Notes: generated from the sequence alone by a model not told the origin. Counted from the first letter of the stretch, positions 51,626 through 60,633 are shown. The stretch: 64,000 nt of DNA from Georgenia ruanii (GCF_009193175.1 NZ_VUKE01000013.1:62001-126000), one strand, 5' to 3'. Made by a program: numbers and translations.

Positions 51626-53361
51626 TCCACCCCCACCAGCACGGCCGGGGCGCTCTGCCCGCCCCGGACGACGACGACCTCGACCTGCGGCGCCACCCGG
51701 GCGACCGTCTCACGCAGCTGCTCGGCGACCTCGTCGTCGGCGCCGGCGCCGAGCAGGGCGGTGACCAGCTCGTCGGCCGGCCCGAGCTCGCCGGCGAGCC
51801 GGGCCACCGCGGCGTCCGCGTCGAGCGCCACGGTGCGCACCCGCCGCGCGGCCTGCTCGGCGAGCGCCGGCAGCAGGGCCCCCGCCGCGGGCGCGCCGGG
51901 TCCGGAGACCTCCACCGCCGCGGCGAGCACGTGCAGCTCGTTGCGGGTGGCGGCCACGGTCATCTCCTGGCGCCCGCCCAGGTGCGGCGCGCCGCGGCCC
52001 TCGGCGGCCCGGGCGGCGGCCCGCGCCGTCGTCGCCGCGGCCTCGTCGCACGGCAGCACGAGGACGTGGGGCGCGCCGGTGTCGGCGGCGGCGCGCAGCA
52101 GCCCGGCCGGGTCGGCGGGCGGGTCCAGGACGACGACGGCGCCGGTGCGGGCCAGCGGTTCGAGCAAGCCCGGCGCCCGGGTGCAGGCGACCACCCCGGT
52201 GATCGCCGCCGACGCGGCGGTCACCTCGGGGGCTGCCGGGTCCGCGGCCGTGGCCGGGGTCTCCGGTGACGCCGAGCCCGCGGGCGCGGCCGGGTTCTCG
52301 GGCGCGTGGCCGTGTTCGGGCCGGGCCAGCCCGGTGAGCAGCGGGCGCAGGTAGCGCACGCAGACCTGGTCCATGACGGCCGGCTCGGCCAGCGCCGTCA
52401 GCGGGGCGTCGGTGTGGACGTGGACCTGCCACACGCCCGCACCGGTGGCGTCGGCCGCGCCGACCACCGCGACGGAGTGGCCGGTGCGGGCCAGGGTCGC
52501 GCGCAGGGCGGCGGCGCGGGCGGCGTCCGCGCGCAGGAGGTACATGACCTCGAAGTCGCCCGCGGCGTCGTCGGTGTCCACCGCGGCGTCGGCGAGAGGC
52601 GTACCGACAGCGGTGCCGGAGCCGCCACCTGCGGCGTCGGGGCTGGTCCGGCCGCGGGCGGGTGGGTCGGCAGCGGCCGCGTCGGGAGCAGCCGCACCGA
52701 GCCCGGCCAGCAGGGCCCCGACGGCGTCGGCCCGGTGGGTGCCGGTATCCCCCTCGCCGGCCACGATGTCGACGAGCGCGCCGAGCAGCACGACGTAGCC
52801 GGCGGCGCCGGCGTCGAGGGCCGCTCCGTGGGCGCCACCGGTGGCGGCGAGCGCGTCGCGGGCGGCGCGGGAGGCCGCCGCGACGGTGGCGGCGAGGTCG
52901 CCGTCGTCCGCCGCGGCCCGGGCGGCCCCGGCCGCGGCCCGGGCGACGGTGAGGATGGTGCCCTCCACCGGGTGCACCATCGCCGCGCGGGCCTGCGCGT
53001 CAGCGGCCGTCAGGGCGCGGGCGAGCAGCGCCGGCGAGGCCTCGTCGGCGCCGGCGAAGGTCTCCGCCAGCGCCTGCAGGCACTGACCGACGATGACGCC
53101 GGAGTTGCCGCGGGCGCCGAGCAGGGCGCCGTCGGCGGCGGCCCGGGTCAGCGTGGCCAGGTCCGCGGCCGGGTCGAGCTCGCCCACGGCCTCGGCGGCC
53201 CCGGACAGGGTGAGGACGAGGTTGGTGCCGGTGTCGGCGTCGGGGACGGGGAAGAGGTTGAGCCTGTCGACCTGGCGGCGCACGAGCAGCAGCGACCGCA
53301 GCGCGTGCTCGAACCACGCCCGCACCGCGGCGGCGTCGAGCACGGCAAGCGGCGTGGACAC
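51622..53361 (-). CDS. DAK2/DegV-type protein (YloV/FakA-like)
   Basis: This 579-residue protein has an N-terminal DhaL/DAK2 domain: LNLFPVPDADTGTNLVLTL (about residues 34-52) and LGARGNSGVIVGQ (about 80-92), which form the ATP-Mg site. The C-terminal region after residue 230 resembles the domain that contacts the fatty-acid-binding FakB partner. In Firmicutes the equivalent FakA phosphorylates fatty acids; here that role is inference and no fakB-like gene is nearby. GGAGG precedes the GTG at 53361. It is divergent from rpmB and co-transcribed with recG. Confidence 0.85.
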   Translation of the reverse strand: MSTPLAVLDAAAVRAWFEHALRSLLLVRRQVDRLNLFPVPDADTGTNLVLTLSGAAEAVGELDPAADLATLTRAAADGALLGARGNSGVIVGQCLQALAETFAGADEASPALLARALTAADAQARAAMVHPVEGTILTVARAAAGAARAAADDGDLAATVAAASRAARDALAATGGAHGAALDAGAAGYVVLLGALVDIVAGEGDTGTHRADAVGALLAGLGAAAPDAAAADPPARGRTSPDAAGGGSGTAVGTPLADAAVDTDDAAGDFEVMYLLRADAARAAALRATLARTGHSVAVVGAADATGAGVWQVHVHTDAPLTALAEPAVMDQVCVRYLRPLLTGLARPEHGHAPENPAAPAGSASPETPATAADPAAPEVTAASAAITGVVACTRAPGLLEPLARTGAVVVLDPPADPAGLLRAAADTGAPHVLVLPCDEAAATTARAAARAAEGRGAPHLGGRQEMTVAATRNELHVLAAAVEVSGPGAPAAGALLPALAEQAARRVRTVALDADAAVARLAGELGPADELVTALLGAGADDEVAEQLRETVARVAPQVEVVVVRGGQSAPAVLVGVE

Positions 53362-53478
53362 GGGGCCTCCTGGTGTGGCGATACGGTTCTCCCGCAGGCT
53401 AGTCGCCCGCACCGACACGCCACCTCCGCCGGCCCCCCGGCTGTGGTGGACGCCACGGCGCCCCGCGGGGCCGGACGG

Positions 53479-53508
53479 TTGGGCGGCGGCGACGCTCTCG
53501 GGTACTCT
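53479..53508 (+). promoter_or_regulatory. Probable rpmB promoter
   Basis: TTGGGC (53479-53484) and TACTCT (53503-53508) are separated by 18 bases, about 110 bases upstream of the rpmB start, in the rpmB/DAK2 divergent gap. Confidence 0.4.
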
Positions 53509-53618
53509 GTTCAGGTTGCCCGTCCCGAGCAGGTCCCGCCTGCGTCCTCACGGGCCTTAAGAACCTCAGTGTGCGGCCGCCCGGTCGTGCACGCAGCGAG
53601 AAGATCAGGAGAACGACC

Positions 53619-53810
53619 GTGGCTGCCACCTGCGACGTCTGCGGCAAGCGCCCGAGCTTCGGCAAGAGCGTCTCGCACTCCCACGTGCGGACCAGCCGCC
53701 GTTGGAACCCGAACATCCAGCGCGTGCGCGCCCTCGTCAACGGCGCGCCCAAGCGCGTCAACGTGTGCACCTCGTGCCTCAAGGCCGACAAGGTCGTCCG
53801 CGCCGTCTGA
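53619..53810 (+). CDS. rpmB: Ribosomal protein bL28, zinc-binding form
   Basis: This 63-residue bL28 starts AATCDVCGKRPSFGKSVSHS after a GTG at 53619, with AGGAG upstream. It keeps both CxxC pairs (CDVC and CTSC), the C+ form that holds zinc; actinobacteria often carry a second, cysteine-free copy used under zinc limitation. The longer in-frame start upstream is not conserved. A strong terminator follows. Confidence 0.97.
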   Translation: MAATCDVCGKRPSFGKSVSHSHVRTSRRWNPNIQRVRALVNGAPKRVNVCTSCLKADKVVRAV

Positions 53811-53825
53811 CGCACCCCGCACCAC

Positions 53826-53861
53826 GCCAAGGGCCGCGCACCGAGGTGCGCGGCCCTTGGC
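53826..53861. terminator. Terminator between convergent rpmB and adenine deaminase genes
   Basis: GCCAAGGGCCGCGCAC pairs perfectly with its complement around a short CGAG loop, 15 bases after the rpmB stop. Confidence 0.85.
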
Positions 53862-53953
53862 GTCCCGGTGGCGACCCCCGGGTGGGCGTCCGGCGCGGCG
53901 CGCCGGTCCGGCGGCGCGCATGCGCGCCCCCGCCGCGCGCCGCGCAGCCGCCC

Positions 53954-54952
53954 TCAGCCCTGGTGCGCCAGCTGCGCCTCGCGCCACGCGGTGACCTCGG
54001 CGGCCAGCTCGGCCCGCCGGGCGTCGTCGACGAAGGCGGCCTCCACGCCGTTGCGGGCCAGGGTGGTCAGCTCGTCCAGGGACAGGCCCAGCACGTCGGT
54101 GAGCTGGCGGACGTTCTCGTCGACGTACCCGCCGAAGTAGGCGGGGTCGTCGGAGTTGATCGTCACGACCAGCCCGCGCTCGAGCATGCGGCGCAGCGGG
54201 TACTCCGCCAGGTTGTCGAGCACGCGCAGGCGCACGTTCGACAGCGGGCAGAGCGTCAGCGGCACCCGCTCGGCCACGAGGCGGTCCACCAGCGCGTCGT
54301 CCTCCAGGGCGCGGATGCCGTGGTCGACCCGCTCGACGCCGAGCACGTCGAGGACCTCCCGGACGTTGGCCGCCGGCCCCTCCTCCCCCGCGTGCGCGAC
54401 GCGGCGCAGCCCGTGCGCCCGGGCCAGGTCGTAGACCGGCTTGAACGGCGCGGCCGGGCCGACCTCGCTCGAGCACAGCCCGACGCCGAGCAGCGGGACG
54501 TCGAGGCGGAGGATCTCCTCCAGCGACCTCAGCGCGTCCTCGGCGGGCAGGTGCCGCAGGAACGTCACGATCAGCCCGGTGGAGATGCCGAACTCCCGCT
54601 CGGAGGCGGCCAGCGCCTCGCTCACCCCGCCGAGGGCGACCTCGGCCGGCACCCCGCGGGAGGTGTGGGCCTGGATGTCGAAGAAGACCTCGGCGTGGCG
54701 CACGCCGGCCCGCCGTGCCCGGGCGAGATAGGCCCGGGTGAGGTCGGCGAAGTCCTGCTCGTGGCGCAGCACCGCCATGTTGGCGTAGTAGAGGTCCAGG
54801 AAGTTCTGGAGCCCGGTGAACTCGTAGCGGCGGCGCAGCTCCTCGATGTCGCCGTAGGGCAGGGTGATCCCGTTGCGCTCGGCGACGGCGAAGATCAGCT
54901 CGGGCTCGAAGGTCCCCTCCAGGTGGAGGTGGAGCTCGACGGTGGGCATCAT
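53954..54952 (-). CDS. Adenosine-deaminase-family protein, probably adenine deaminase
   Basis: This 332-residue amidohydrolase has the metal site HLHLEGTFEPEL (about residues 8-19), HAGEEGPAANV (about 190-200, catalytic Glu region), VPLTLCPLSNVRL and NSDDPAYFGGYVDEN (about 268-282). HLEGTFEPEL, NMAVLRHEQDFADLT and SDDPAYFGGY are characteristic of the adenine aminohydrolase branch (EC 3.5.4.2) rather than classic adenosine deaminases, so purine salvage of adenine to hypoxanthine is the better call. Two adjacent ATG codons open the frame. It stands alone between convergent rpmB and a divergent DUF2277 gene. Confidence 0.82.
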   Translation of the reverse strand: MMPTVELHLHLEGTFEPELIFAVAERNGITLPYGDIEELRRRYEFTGLQNFLDLYYANMAVLRHEQDFADLTRAYLARARRAGVRHAEVFFDIQAHTSRGVPAEVALGGVSEALAASEREFGISTGLIVTFLRHLPAEDALRSLEEILRLDVPLLGVGLCSSEVGPAAPFKPVYDLARAHGLRRVAHAGEEGPAANVREVLDVLGVERVDHGIRALEDDALVDRLVAERVPLTLCPLSNVRLRVLDNLAEYPLRRMLERGLVVTINSDDPAYFGGYVDENVRQLTDVLGLSLDELTTLARNGVEAAFVDDARRAELAAEVTAWREAQLAHQG

Positions 54953-55013
54953 CCCGACAGTATGGACCGTCGAGGGGCTGCGGGGCCCCCACCCGCCACC
55001 CTAGATTGACGCC

Positions 55014-55286
55014 ATGTGCCGCAACATCCGGACCCTGCACAACTTCGAACCTGCCGCGAACGACGACGAGGTGCACGCGGCGGCGCTGCAGTATGTCCGC
55101 AAGATCAGCGGGAGCACCCGCCCGTCCCAGGCCAACCGCGAGGCCTTCGACCGCGCCGTGGAGGAGATCGCGCACATCACCCGCCACCTCCTCGACGACC
55201 TCGTCACCTCGGCGCCGCCGCGCAACCGCGAGGTCGAGGCGGCGCGGGCCCGGGCCCGCGCCGAGAAGCGCTTCGCCCCGGCCTGA
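55014..55286 (+). CDS. DUF2277 protein
   Basis: This 90-residue protein starts MCRNIRTLHNFEPAA, the hallmark of DUF2277, and continues EVHAAALQYVRKISGSTRPS and EEIAHITRHLLDDLV. The function is unknown; it is small, soluble and helical. The divergent partner is the adenine deaminase gene, with about 60 bases between starts. Its stop codon begins a 22-bp tandem duplication. Confidence 0.9.
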   Translation: MCRNIRTLHNFEPAANDDEVHAAALQYVRKISGSTRPSQANREAFDRAVEEIAHITRHLLDDLVTSAPPRNREVEAARARARAEKRFAPA

Positions 55287-55325
55287 CCGGCGGCGTAGCG
55301 GGCCCTGACCGGCGGCGTAGTGGGC
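55282..55325 (+). repeat. 22-bp tandem duplication spanning the DUF2277 stop codon
   Basis: 55282-55303 and 55304-55325 differ at one base. Each contains CCTGACCGGCGGCGTAG; the TGA of the first copy is the gene's stop. Confidence 0.85.
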
Positions 55326-55338
55326 CCCGCCCAGGCGG

Positions 55339-56328
55339 TCAGGGCCGGAAGTGGTCCCATCCCGGCGTGACGTCGGGCACCGCGCCGGCCACGGTCACCG
55401 TGCCCGCCGGGAGCTCCGCCGTCGGGGCACTCACGCGGCCCAGCGCGACGAACCCGTCGGGCAGCGTGGTCCCGGCCGGGAAGGTCGCGAGCATGCCGTG
55501 GTCCTCGCCCCCGCTGAGCAGCCAGTCCACGGGCTCGACGCCCAGGCGGGCGGCGGCGTCGGCCACCTGCGCGACCGCGCCGGGCACCGTCTCCTCCAGC
55601 GGGCCGAGCTCGAGCACGACCCCCGAGGCGCGGGCGAGGCGCCGGCCGTCGCGCAGCAGGCCGTCGGAGACGTCCATCATCGCGCTCGCTCCGGCGCGGG
55701 CGGCGGCGGGGCCGGCCGCGAGCGCCGGGCGGGGGCGCAGGAAGTCGGTGATGAGCTCTTCGTCCGCGCCCCCGCGGCGCCCGGAGGCCAGCAGCGCGTA
55801 GCCGGCGGCGCTGCGCCCCAACCGGCCGCTGTGGGCGACGACGTCGCCGGGCCGCGCGCCCGACCGCAGCACCGGGGCGCGCCCACCGAGATCCCCGTGG
55901 ACGGTGACGGCGACGACGAGCTGCTCCCCGGCGGAGAGGTCCCCGCCGTCGACGCCGACGCCCAGCGGCGCGCACGCCTCGCCCATGCCGCGGCAGAAGT
56001 CGTGCAACCAGGCCACCGGGGTGGCCGGCGGCAGCACCAGGGCGACGACCATCGCGGTCGGCTCGGCCCCCATGCCGGCGATGTCGGAGAGGTTCTGCAT
56101 CGCCGCGCGCCAGCCGACGTCGGCGCCCGAGCTCCAGTCGAGGCGGAAGTGGTGGCCGGCCACGAGCACGTCCGTGGAGACGCAGAAGCGCCCGTCCGGC
56201 GCGGCGACGACGGCGGCGTCGTCGCCGTTGGGCACGAGGGTGCGGCCCCCGCGTGGCAGCAGCGGGAGGAAGGAGGCGATGAGCTCGTCCTCGCTGAGGT
56301 CGGCGACTACGTCGGCAGGTACGGTCAC
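55339..56328 (-). CDS. thiL: Thiamine-monophosphate kinase
   Basis: ThiL phosphorylates thiamine monophosphate to the active cofactor thiamine diphosphate. The 330-residue protein has the start SEDELIASFLPLL, LVPNGDDAAVV (Mg/ATP site, about residues 31-41), WRAAMQNLSDIAGMGAEP and GASAMMDVSDGLLRDGRRLA (about 209-228), all diagnostic. The GTG at 56328 was chosen because homology begins there. Its position near ddl, DUF3515 and rpmB is the conserved actinobacterial order. Confidence 0.95.
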   Translation of the reverse strand: MTVPADVVADLSEDELIASFLPLLPRGGRTLVPNGDDAAVVAAPDGRFCVSTDVLVAGHHFRLDWSSGADVGWRAAMQNLSDIAGMGAEPTAMVVALVLPPATPVAWLHDFCRGMGEACAPLGVGVDGGDLSAGEQLVVAVTVHGDLGGRAPVLRSGARPGDVVAHSGRLGRSAAGYALLASGRRGGADEELITDFLRPRPALAAGPAAARAGASAMMDVSDGLLRDGRRLARASGVVLELGPLEETVPGAVAQVADAAARLGVEPVDWLLSGGEDHGMLATFPAGTTLPDGFVALGRVSAPTAELPAGTVTVAGAVPDVTPGWDHFRP

Positions 56329-56531
56329 CCGTCCACGGTAGCCGCCGGAGTGCGCGGGGCGCCCCGGACGGGGCGGGCCGATCCAGGACACCGCGCCCTG
56401 ACAAGCGCGCGCCGGTGGCCCGGCCGGCGCCCGACCACCGGGCCGGGCGACGCCCGACGGCCGGACCGACGCTTGGCGGCGGCCCTCGGCCTCGCACCGG
56501 GCTGTCCGGCGGGCCGACGTACAGTGGCTCC

Positions 56532-57053
56532 GTGCCCCACCGACGCCTTCTCGTGCTGTCCCTTGTCGCCGGCGCCGGACTCCTGGCCGGGTGCGGCGCG
56601 CCGGCCGTCACCCTCGCGCCTGGCGTGGCGGCCGCCGATCCGGTGTGCGCGCGGGTGCTGCAGGCGACCCCCGACCGGCTGGGCGCCCTCGAGCGCCGGT
56701 CGACCAGCGCGCAGGCCACCACCGCCTGGGGCGCGGACCCGGCCGTCACGCTGCGCTGCGGCGTCGCGCCGACGGGCCCGACCACGGACCGGTGCGTCAA
56801 CGTCGAGCGGCCCGACGGGACGTCGGTGGACTGGATCCAGCTCGAGTCCGACGACCCCAACTACCCCGCCAACGCGGCCGAGGGCGCGGGCGCGTGGGCG
56901 TTCGTGACCTACGGGCGCGTCCCGGCGGTGGAGGTGGTCGTGCCCGCCGAGCACGTCACCGGCCAGCCGACCGCCTTCCTCGTCGACCTCGCCCCGGCCG
57001 CGGAGGTGGTCCCGGCGCAACGGGCCTGCGTGGGCGTGGGGGACGTGCCGTAG
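56532..57053 (+). CDS. DUF3515 lipoprotein
   Basis: This 173-residue protein has a lipoprotein signal LVAGAGLLAGC (Cys near residue 21) after a GTG start at 56532. The mature domain contains DPVCARVLQATPDRLG, VTLRCGVAPTGPTTDRC and DWIQLESDDPN, typical of DUF3515, an exported protein of unknown function almost always encoded between ddl and thiL in actinobacteria. It is convergent with ddl here. Four cysteines in the mature part could form disulfides. Confidence 0.88.
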   Translation: MPHRRLLVLSLVAGAGLLAGCGAPAVTLAPGVAAADPVCARVLQATPDRLGALERRSTSAQATTAWGADPAVTLRCGVAPTGPTTDRCVNVERPDGTSVDWIQLESDDPNYPANAAEGAGAWAFVTYGRVPAVEVVVPAEHVTGQPTAFLVDLAPAAEVVPAQRACVGVGDVP

Positions 57054-57089
57054 CGAGCGCGGCCGCCCGGCACCCGGGCGGCCGGACTC

Positions 57090-58301
57090 CTACCGCAGGC
57101 CCGCGTCGCGCTCCCGCGCGAGCTGGATGAGCTCGTCGATGAGCTCCGGGTAGCTCAGCCCCGTCTTCTCCCACAGCAGCGGGTACATCGAGAACGGCGT
57201 GAAGCCGGGCATGGTGTTGACCTCGTTGATGATCACCCGCCGCCCGTCGTAGAAGAAGTCGACCCGGGCCAGGCCCTCGCAGCCCAGCGCGTCGAAGGCG
57301 TCGGCGGCCAGGGCGCGCACCTGGGCGGCGACGTCCTCGGGCAGGTCGGCCGGTGCCGCCATGGTCAGCGGCGCGGTGTCGAGGTACTTCGTCTCGTAGT
57401 CGTAGAAGCCTGAGGCGGGGGCGTCCAGGACGATCTCGCCGGGGACCGTGGTGCGCGGGGCGTCGTCGCCGTGGCCCTCGAGCACCGCGCACTCGATCTC
57501 CCGGCCGTCGATGCCGGCCTCGACGATGACCTTGGGGTCGTGACGCTGGGCCTCGGCGATCGCGGCCTCGAGGTCCTCGGGCCGCTCGACCTTGCTGATG
57601 CCCAGCGACGAGCCGGCGCGGGCGGGCTTGACGAACACCGGGAAGCCGAGGGAGGCCGCGGCGTCGAGCGCGCGGGCCTTGTCGGTGCGCCAGGTGCGCG
57701 GGGTGATGACGGTGTAGGGCCCCACCGGCAGGCCGTGCCCGGCGAGGATGACCTTCATGTAGTGCTTGTCCATGCCCGCCGCGGACGCGAGGACGCCGGA
57801 GCCGACGTAGCGCACCCCGGCCATCTCCAGCAGGCCCTGGAGCGTGCCGTCCTCACCGAAGGGTCCGTGCAGCAGCGGCATCACGACGTCGACCGCGCCC
57901 AGCTCCCGGGGCACCTGCCCGGGCTCGGCCACGACCAGCCCGCCGGAGCGCTCGCCCAGCGGCACGAGCACCTGGGCGTCGGCCGCGCTGACCTCGGCGC
58001 GCCCGCCCTCCAGGCGGGCCGGGTCGTCAGCGACGAGGACCCACTCCCCCGCCCGGGTGATGCCGATGGGCAGCACGTCGTACCGGTCCCGGTCGATGGC
58101 CCGCAGCACGCCCGCCGCCGTGGCGCAGCTCACCGGGTGCTCGCCGCTGCGCCCACCGAAGACGACGGCGACGCGCACCTTGCCGCCGGACGGGCCGGCC
58201 GCAGGAGTGGGGGCGGGGCCGGCGGCCGGGGTGGGGGCGGGGGCGGCGGCCGGGCCCACGGGGGCGGCGCCGTCGGGGGCGGTCTCGGGTGCGGTGTTCA
58301 T
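57090..58301 (-). CDS. ddl: D-alanine--D-alanine ligase
   Basis: Ddl makes the D-Ala-D-Ala dipeptide of peptidoglycan precursors. The 403-residue ATP-grasp protein has VAVVFGGRSGEHPVSCATA (about residues 43-61), PLLHGPFGEDGTLQG, KPARAGSSLGISKV (about 215-228) and the metal site INEVNTMPGFTPFSMYP (about 365-381). A tandem Ala/Pro-rich stretch precedes the core (residues 1-40). The YxxK/DY region (FYDYETKY) suggests a D-Ala-specific, vancomycin-sensitive enzyme. The ATG at 58301 is the likely start. It is divergent from the PLP enzyme. Confidence 0.96.
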   Translation of the reverse strand: MNTAPETAPDGAAPVGPAAAPAPTPAAGPAPTPAAGPSGGKVRVAVVFGGRSGEHPVSCATAAGVLRAIDRDRYDVLPIGITRAGEWVLVADDPARLEGGRAEVSAADAQVLVPLGERSGGLVVAEPGQVPRELGAVDVVMPLLHGPFGEDGTLQGLLEMAGVRYVGSGVLASAAGMDKHYMKVILAGHGLPVGPYTVITPRTWRTDKARALDAAASLGFPVFVKPARAGSSLGISKVERPEDLEAAIAEAQRHDPKVIVEAGIDGREIECAVLEGHGDDAPRTTVPGEIVLDAPASGFYDYETKYLDTAPLTMAAPADLPEDVAAQVRALAADAFDALGCEGLARVDFFYDGRRVIINEVNTMPGFTPFSMYPLLWEKTGLSYPELIDELIQLARERDAGLR

Positions 58302-58369
58302 CGCCAGCGAGCGTACCTGCCGCCGGACGCCCCGCCCCGGCATCGCCCGACCGGCCTACCCTGAGGCGC

Positions 58370-59536
58370 GTGACCGACACCCAGTCCCGCCCGCACACCG
58401 GCCTGTCCCCCGCCACGCTGGCCGTCGCCGCCGGCCGGCCGCCGCGCGAGCAGGGCGCGCCGGTCAACCCGCCGGTCGTGCTGACGAGCACGTACGTCTC
58501 GACCGGCGTGCCGGGGCCGGAGAAGCTCTACGCCCGCTACGACACCGAGACCTGGCAGCCCCTGGAGGAGGCGGTCGGCCAGCTCGAGGCGGCCGACCTG
58601 CCCGCACTCGTCTTCGCCTCCGGGATGGCGGCCATCGACGCCGTGCTGCACCTGGCCACGCCGGGCACCGCCATCGTGGCCCCGCGCCACGCCTACCTCG
58701 CCACGCTGACCGCCGCCCACGAGCTCACCGCCCGGGAGGGCGGGGTGGTGCGCGAGGTCGACATCGCCGACACCGACGCCGTCATCGCCGCGCTCGCCCC
58801 CGAGGACGGTCCGGCCGCCTCGCTGCTGTGGATCGAGACGCCGACCAACCCGATGCTCGAGGTCGCCGATGTCCCCGCGCTCGCCGCCGCCGCCAGCGCC
58901 GCCGGCGTGCTCACCGTGGTGGACAACACCTTCGCGACGCCGCTGGCGCAGCGTCCGCTCGCCCAGGGCGCCGACGTCGTGGTGCACTCGGTGACGAAGT
59001 ATCTCGCCGGCCACTCCGACCTCGTCATGGGCGCGGCGGTGACCTCCGACCCCGAGCTGCGCGCGCGGATCCACGCCCGCCGCACCACCGGCGGCGCGAT
59101 CGCCGGGCCATGGGAGACCTGGCTCGCGCTGCGCGGGCTGCGCACCCTGGCGCTGCGCGTCGAGCGCTCCCAGGCCTCCGCGCTCGAGCTGGCCCGGCGC
59201 CTCGCCGACCACCCGCTCGTGGCGGAGGTGCAGCACCCCGGGCTGCCCACCCATCCCCAGCACGAGCGGGCGGCCGCGGTGATGGACGGTTTCGGCTCGA
59301 TCATCACGCTGCGCCCGCGCGGCGGCGCCGAGGCGGCCGACGCCCTCACCCGCGCGGTGGCCCTGTGGGTGCCGGCGACCAGCCTGGGCGGGGTGGAGTC
59401 CAGCCTCGAGCGGCGACGGCGGCTCCCGGCCGAGGCGCCGACCGTGCCGGTGGACCTGCTGCGCCTCAGCGTCGGGATCGAGGACGTCGAGGACCTGTGG
59501 GCGGACCTCGACCAGGCGCTGCGCGCGACGGCGTAG
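58370..59536 (+). CDS. Cystathionine gamma-synthase/lyase-family PLP enzyme
   Basis: This 388-residue enzyme belongs to the Cys/Met-metabolism PLP family. It shows PPVVLTSTYVSTG and YARYDTETWQPLEEAVGQLE at the substrate and cofactor phosphate site, FASGMAAIDAVLHL, VVDNTFATPLAQRPL (Asp for the PLP ring) and SVTKYLAGHSDLVMGA with the Schiff-base lysine (near residue 206). The end is DLLRLSVGIEDVEDLWADLD. It could be a cystathionine gamma-synthase, cystathionine or methionine gamma-lyase; residues alone do not decide. It is a paralogue of the gene cut off at the start of the window. The GTG at 58370 was chosen. Confidence 0.9.
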   Translation: MTDTQSRPHTGLSPATLAVAAGRPPREQGAPVNPPVVLTSTYVSTGVPGPEKLYARYDTETWQPLEEAVGQLEAADLPALVFASGMAAIDAVLHLATPGTAIVAPRHAYLATLTAAHELTAREGGVVREVDIADTDAVIAALAPEDGPAASLLWIETPTNPMLEVADVPALAAAASAAGVLTVVDNTFATPLAQRPLAQGADVVVHSVTKYLAGHSDLVMGAAVTSDPELRARIHARRTTGGAIAGPWETWLALRGLRTLALRVERSQASALELARRLADHPLVAEVQHPGLPTHPQHERAAAVMDGFGSIITLRPRGGAEAADALTRAVALWVPATSLGGVESSLERRRRLPAEAPTVPVDLLRLSVGIEDVEDLWADLDQALRATA

Positions 59537-59630
59537 CCGCCGGGGTGCCACGCGCCCCGGCACAGCCTTCAAAGGTGCCCACGCACGACGGCGCAGCCAC
59601 CGCGGCGCCGCGTGCGACGGCGCAGCCGCC
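59521..59630 (+). repeat. Degenerate repeats of the 3' end of the PLP-enzyme gene
   Basis: GCGCGACGGCGTAGCCGCC at the gene's end recurs as imperfect copies at about 59581-59601 and 59610-59630, where TAG has become CAG. Confidence 0.65.
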
Positions 59631-59735
59631 CCGGTCACAGATGTGCATCGACACGGCCCGCCTGCCAGGTCCGCGACGCCCCTCGCCCTAGGGTGGTCGC
59701 GGCGGCACCGGCCGCCCCGACGTGACGGAGGAGCC

Positions 59736-60404
59736 ATGAGAAGAGCGCCGCAAGTGATCCTGGCCGCCACCGCCGCCCTGGTGACCCTGGCCGCGTGCTC
59801 GTCCGGCGGGCAGCAGGCGACGCGCACGGCCGGGACGACGAGCCCCTCCGCGGCGCCCGAGACCTCGGCCCCCGCCGAGACGCCCAGCGCGACCCCGAGC
59901 GAGACGCCCCAGCCCGCCGACGCGGCCGACGAGGCCGACGACCCGGGCTCCGGGGCGCCCTTCGGCACCGAGCCGCAGAGCTCGGCCGACTGGCCCGGGT
60001 CCAGCGGCGACCTGCTGCCGGTGGGGGTGCGGGTCGGGGCGCACGACGGCTACGAGCGCGTCGTGTTCGACCTCGAGGGCGCCGACACGCCCGGCTGGCG
60101 GGTGGAGTACGTCGACAGCGCCATCACCGAGGGCAAGGGCGACGAGATCGACGTCGACGGCGACGCCGTCCTCCAGGTGGTCCTCACCGGCTTCCGCTAC
60201 CCGGAGTCGAGCGAGACCGGCAAGCTCGCCCGGGGCGCCTACGCCGCCAAGGGCGCCGAGGCGATCGACGAGGTATACGTCGCGGGCATCTTCGAGGGGC
60301 AGAACCAGGCGTTCATCGGCCTCGACGAGCAGGTGCCCTTCCGCGTGTTCCACCTCGCCAACCCCGCCCGGGTCGTCGTGGACGTGCAGACCGGCCGCGG
60401 CTGA
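59736..60404 (+). CDS. AMIN-like domain lipoprotein
   Basis: This 222-residue protein has a lipoprotein signal ending LVTLAAC (Cys near residue 21), a Thr/Ser/Pro-rich spacer of about 60 residues, and a C-terminal beta domain: VGVRVGAHDGYERVVFDLEG, GWRVEYVDSAITEGKG and FRVFHLANPARVVVDVQTG. The last pattern marks the AMIN-like fold that binds cell-wall polymers in related proteins. It should sit on the outer membrane face and contact peptidoglycan or its modifications (inference). GGAGGAGCC precedes the ATG. Confidence 0.85.
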   Translation: MRRAPQVILAATAALVTLAACSSGGQQATRTAGTTSPSAAPETSAPAETPSATPSETPQPADAADEADDPGSGAPFGTEPQSSADWPGSSGDLLPVGVRVGAHDGYERVVFDLEGADTPGWRVEYVDSAITEGKGDEIDVDGDAVLQVVLTGFRYPESSETGKLARGAYAAKGAEAIDEVYVAGIFEGQNQAFIGLDEQVPFRVFHLANPARVVVDVQTGRG

Positions 60405-60426
60405 CGACCCGCGCGCTCCAAGCCGC

Positions 60427-60633
60427 TCAGTCCAGCTTGAACCCGACCTTGAGGGTCACCTGGACGTGCGCGACCTGGCCCTCCTCGATGTGCCCGCGCA
60501 CCTCCACCACCTCGAACCAGTCCAGCCCGTGGAGCGTCTCGGCCGCCTTGCCGATGGCCCCGCGGATCGCGTCGTCGACGCTGGTGGCCGACGTGCCGAC
60601 GATCTCGGTGACCTTGTAGACGTTCTCCGCCAT
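60427..60633 (-). CDS. Dodecin (flavin-storage protein)
   Basis: This 68-residue protein starts MAENVYKVTEIVGTS and contains LDWFEVVEVRGHIEEGQ, with the Trp (residue 39) that stacks flavins, and ends HVQVTLKVGF. Dodecins form hollow 12-mers that bind FMN, riboflavin or CoA. The family's HWQV is HVQV here. It is a single-gene unit convergent with the AMIN-like gene. With several LLM flavoenzymes in this window a role in flavin buffering is plausible. Confidence 0.96.
   Translation of the reverse strand: MAENVYKVTEIVGTSATSVDDAIRGAIGKAAETLHGLDWFEVVEVRGHIEEGQVAHVQVTLKVGFKLD

Noticed and set aside
53954-54952. Calling this gene a plain adenosine deaminase (add)
   Set aside because: HLEGTFEPEL and SDDPAYFGGY point to the adenine-deaminase branch; the family is certain but the substrate call is left as probable.
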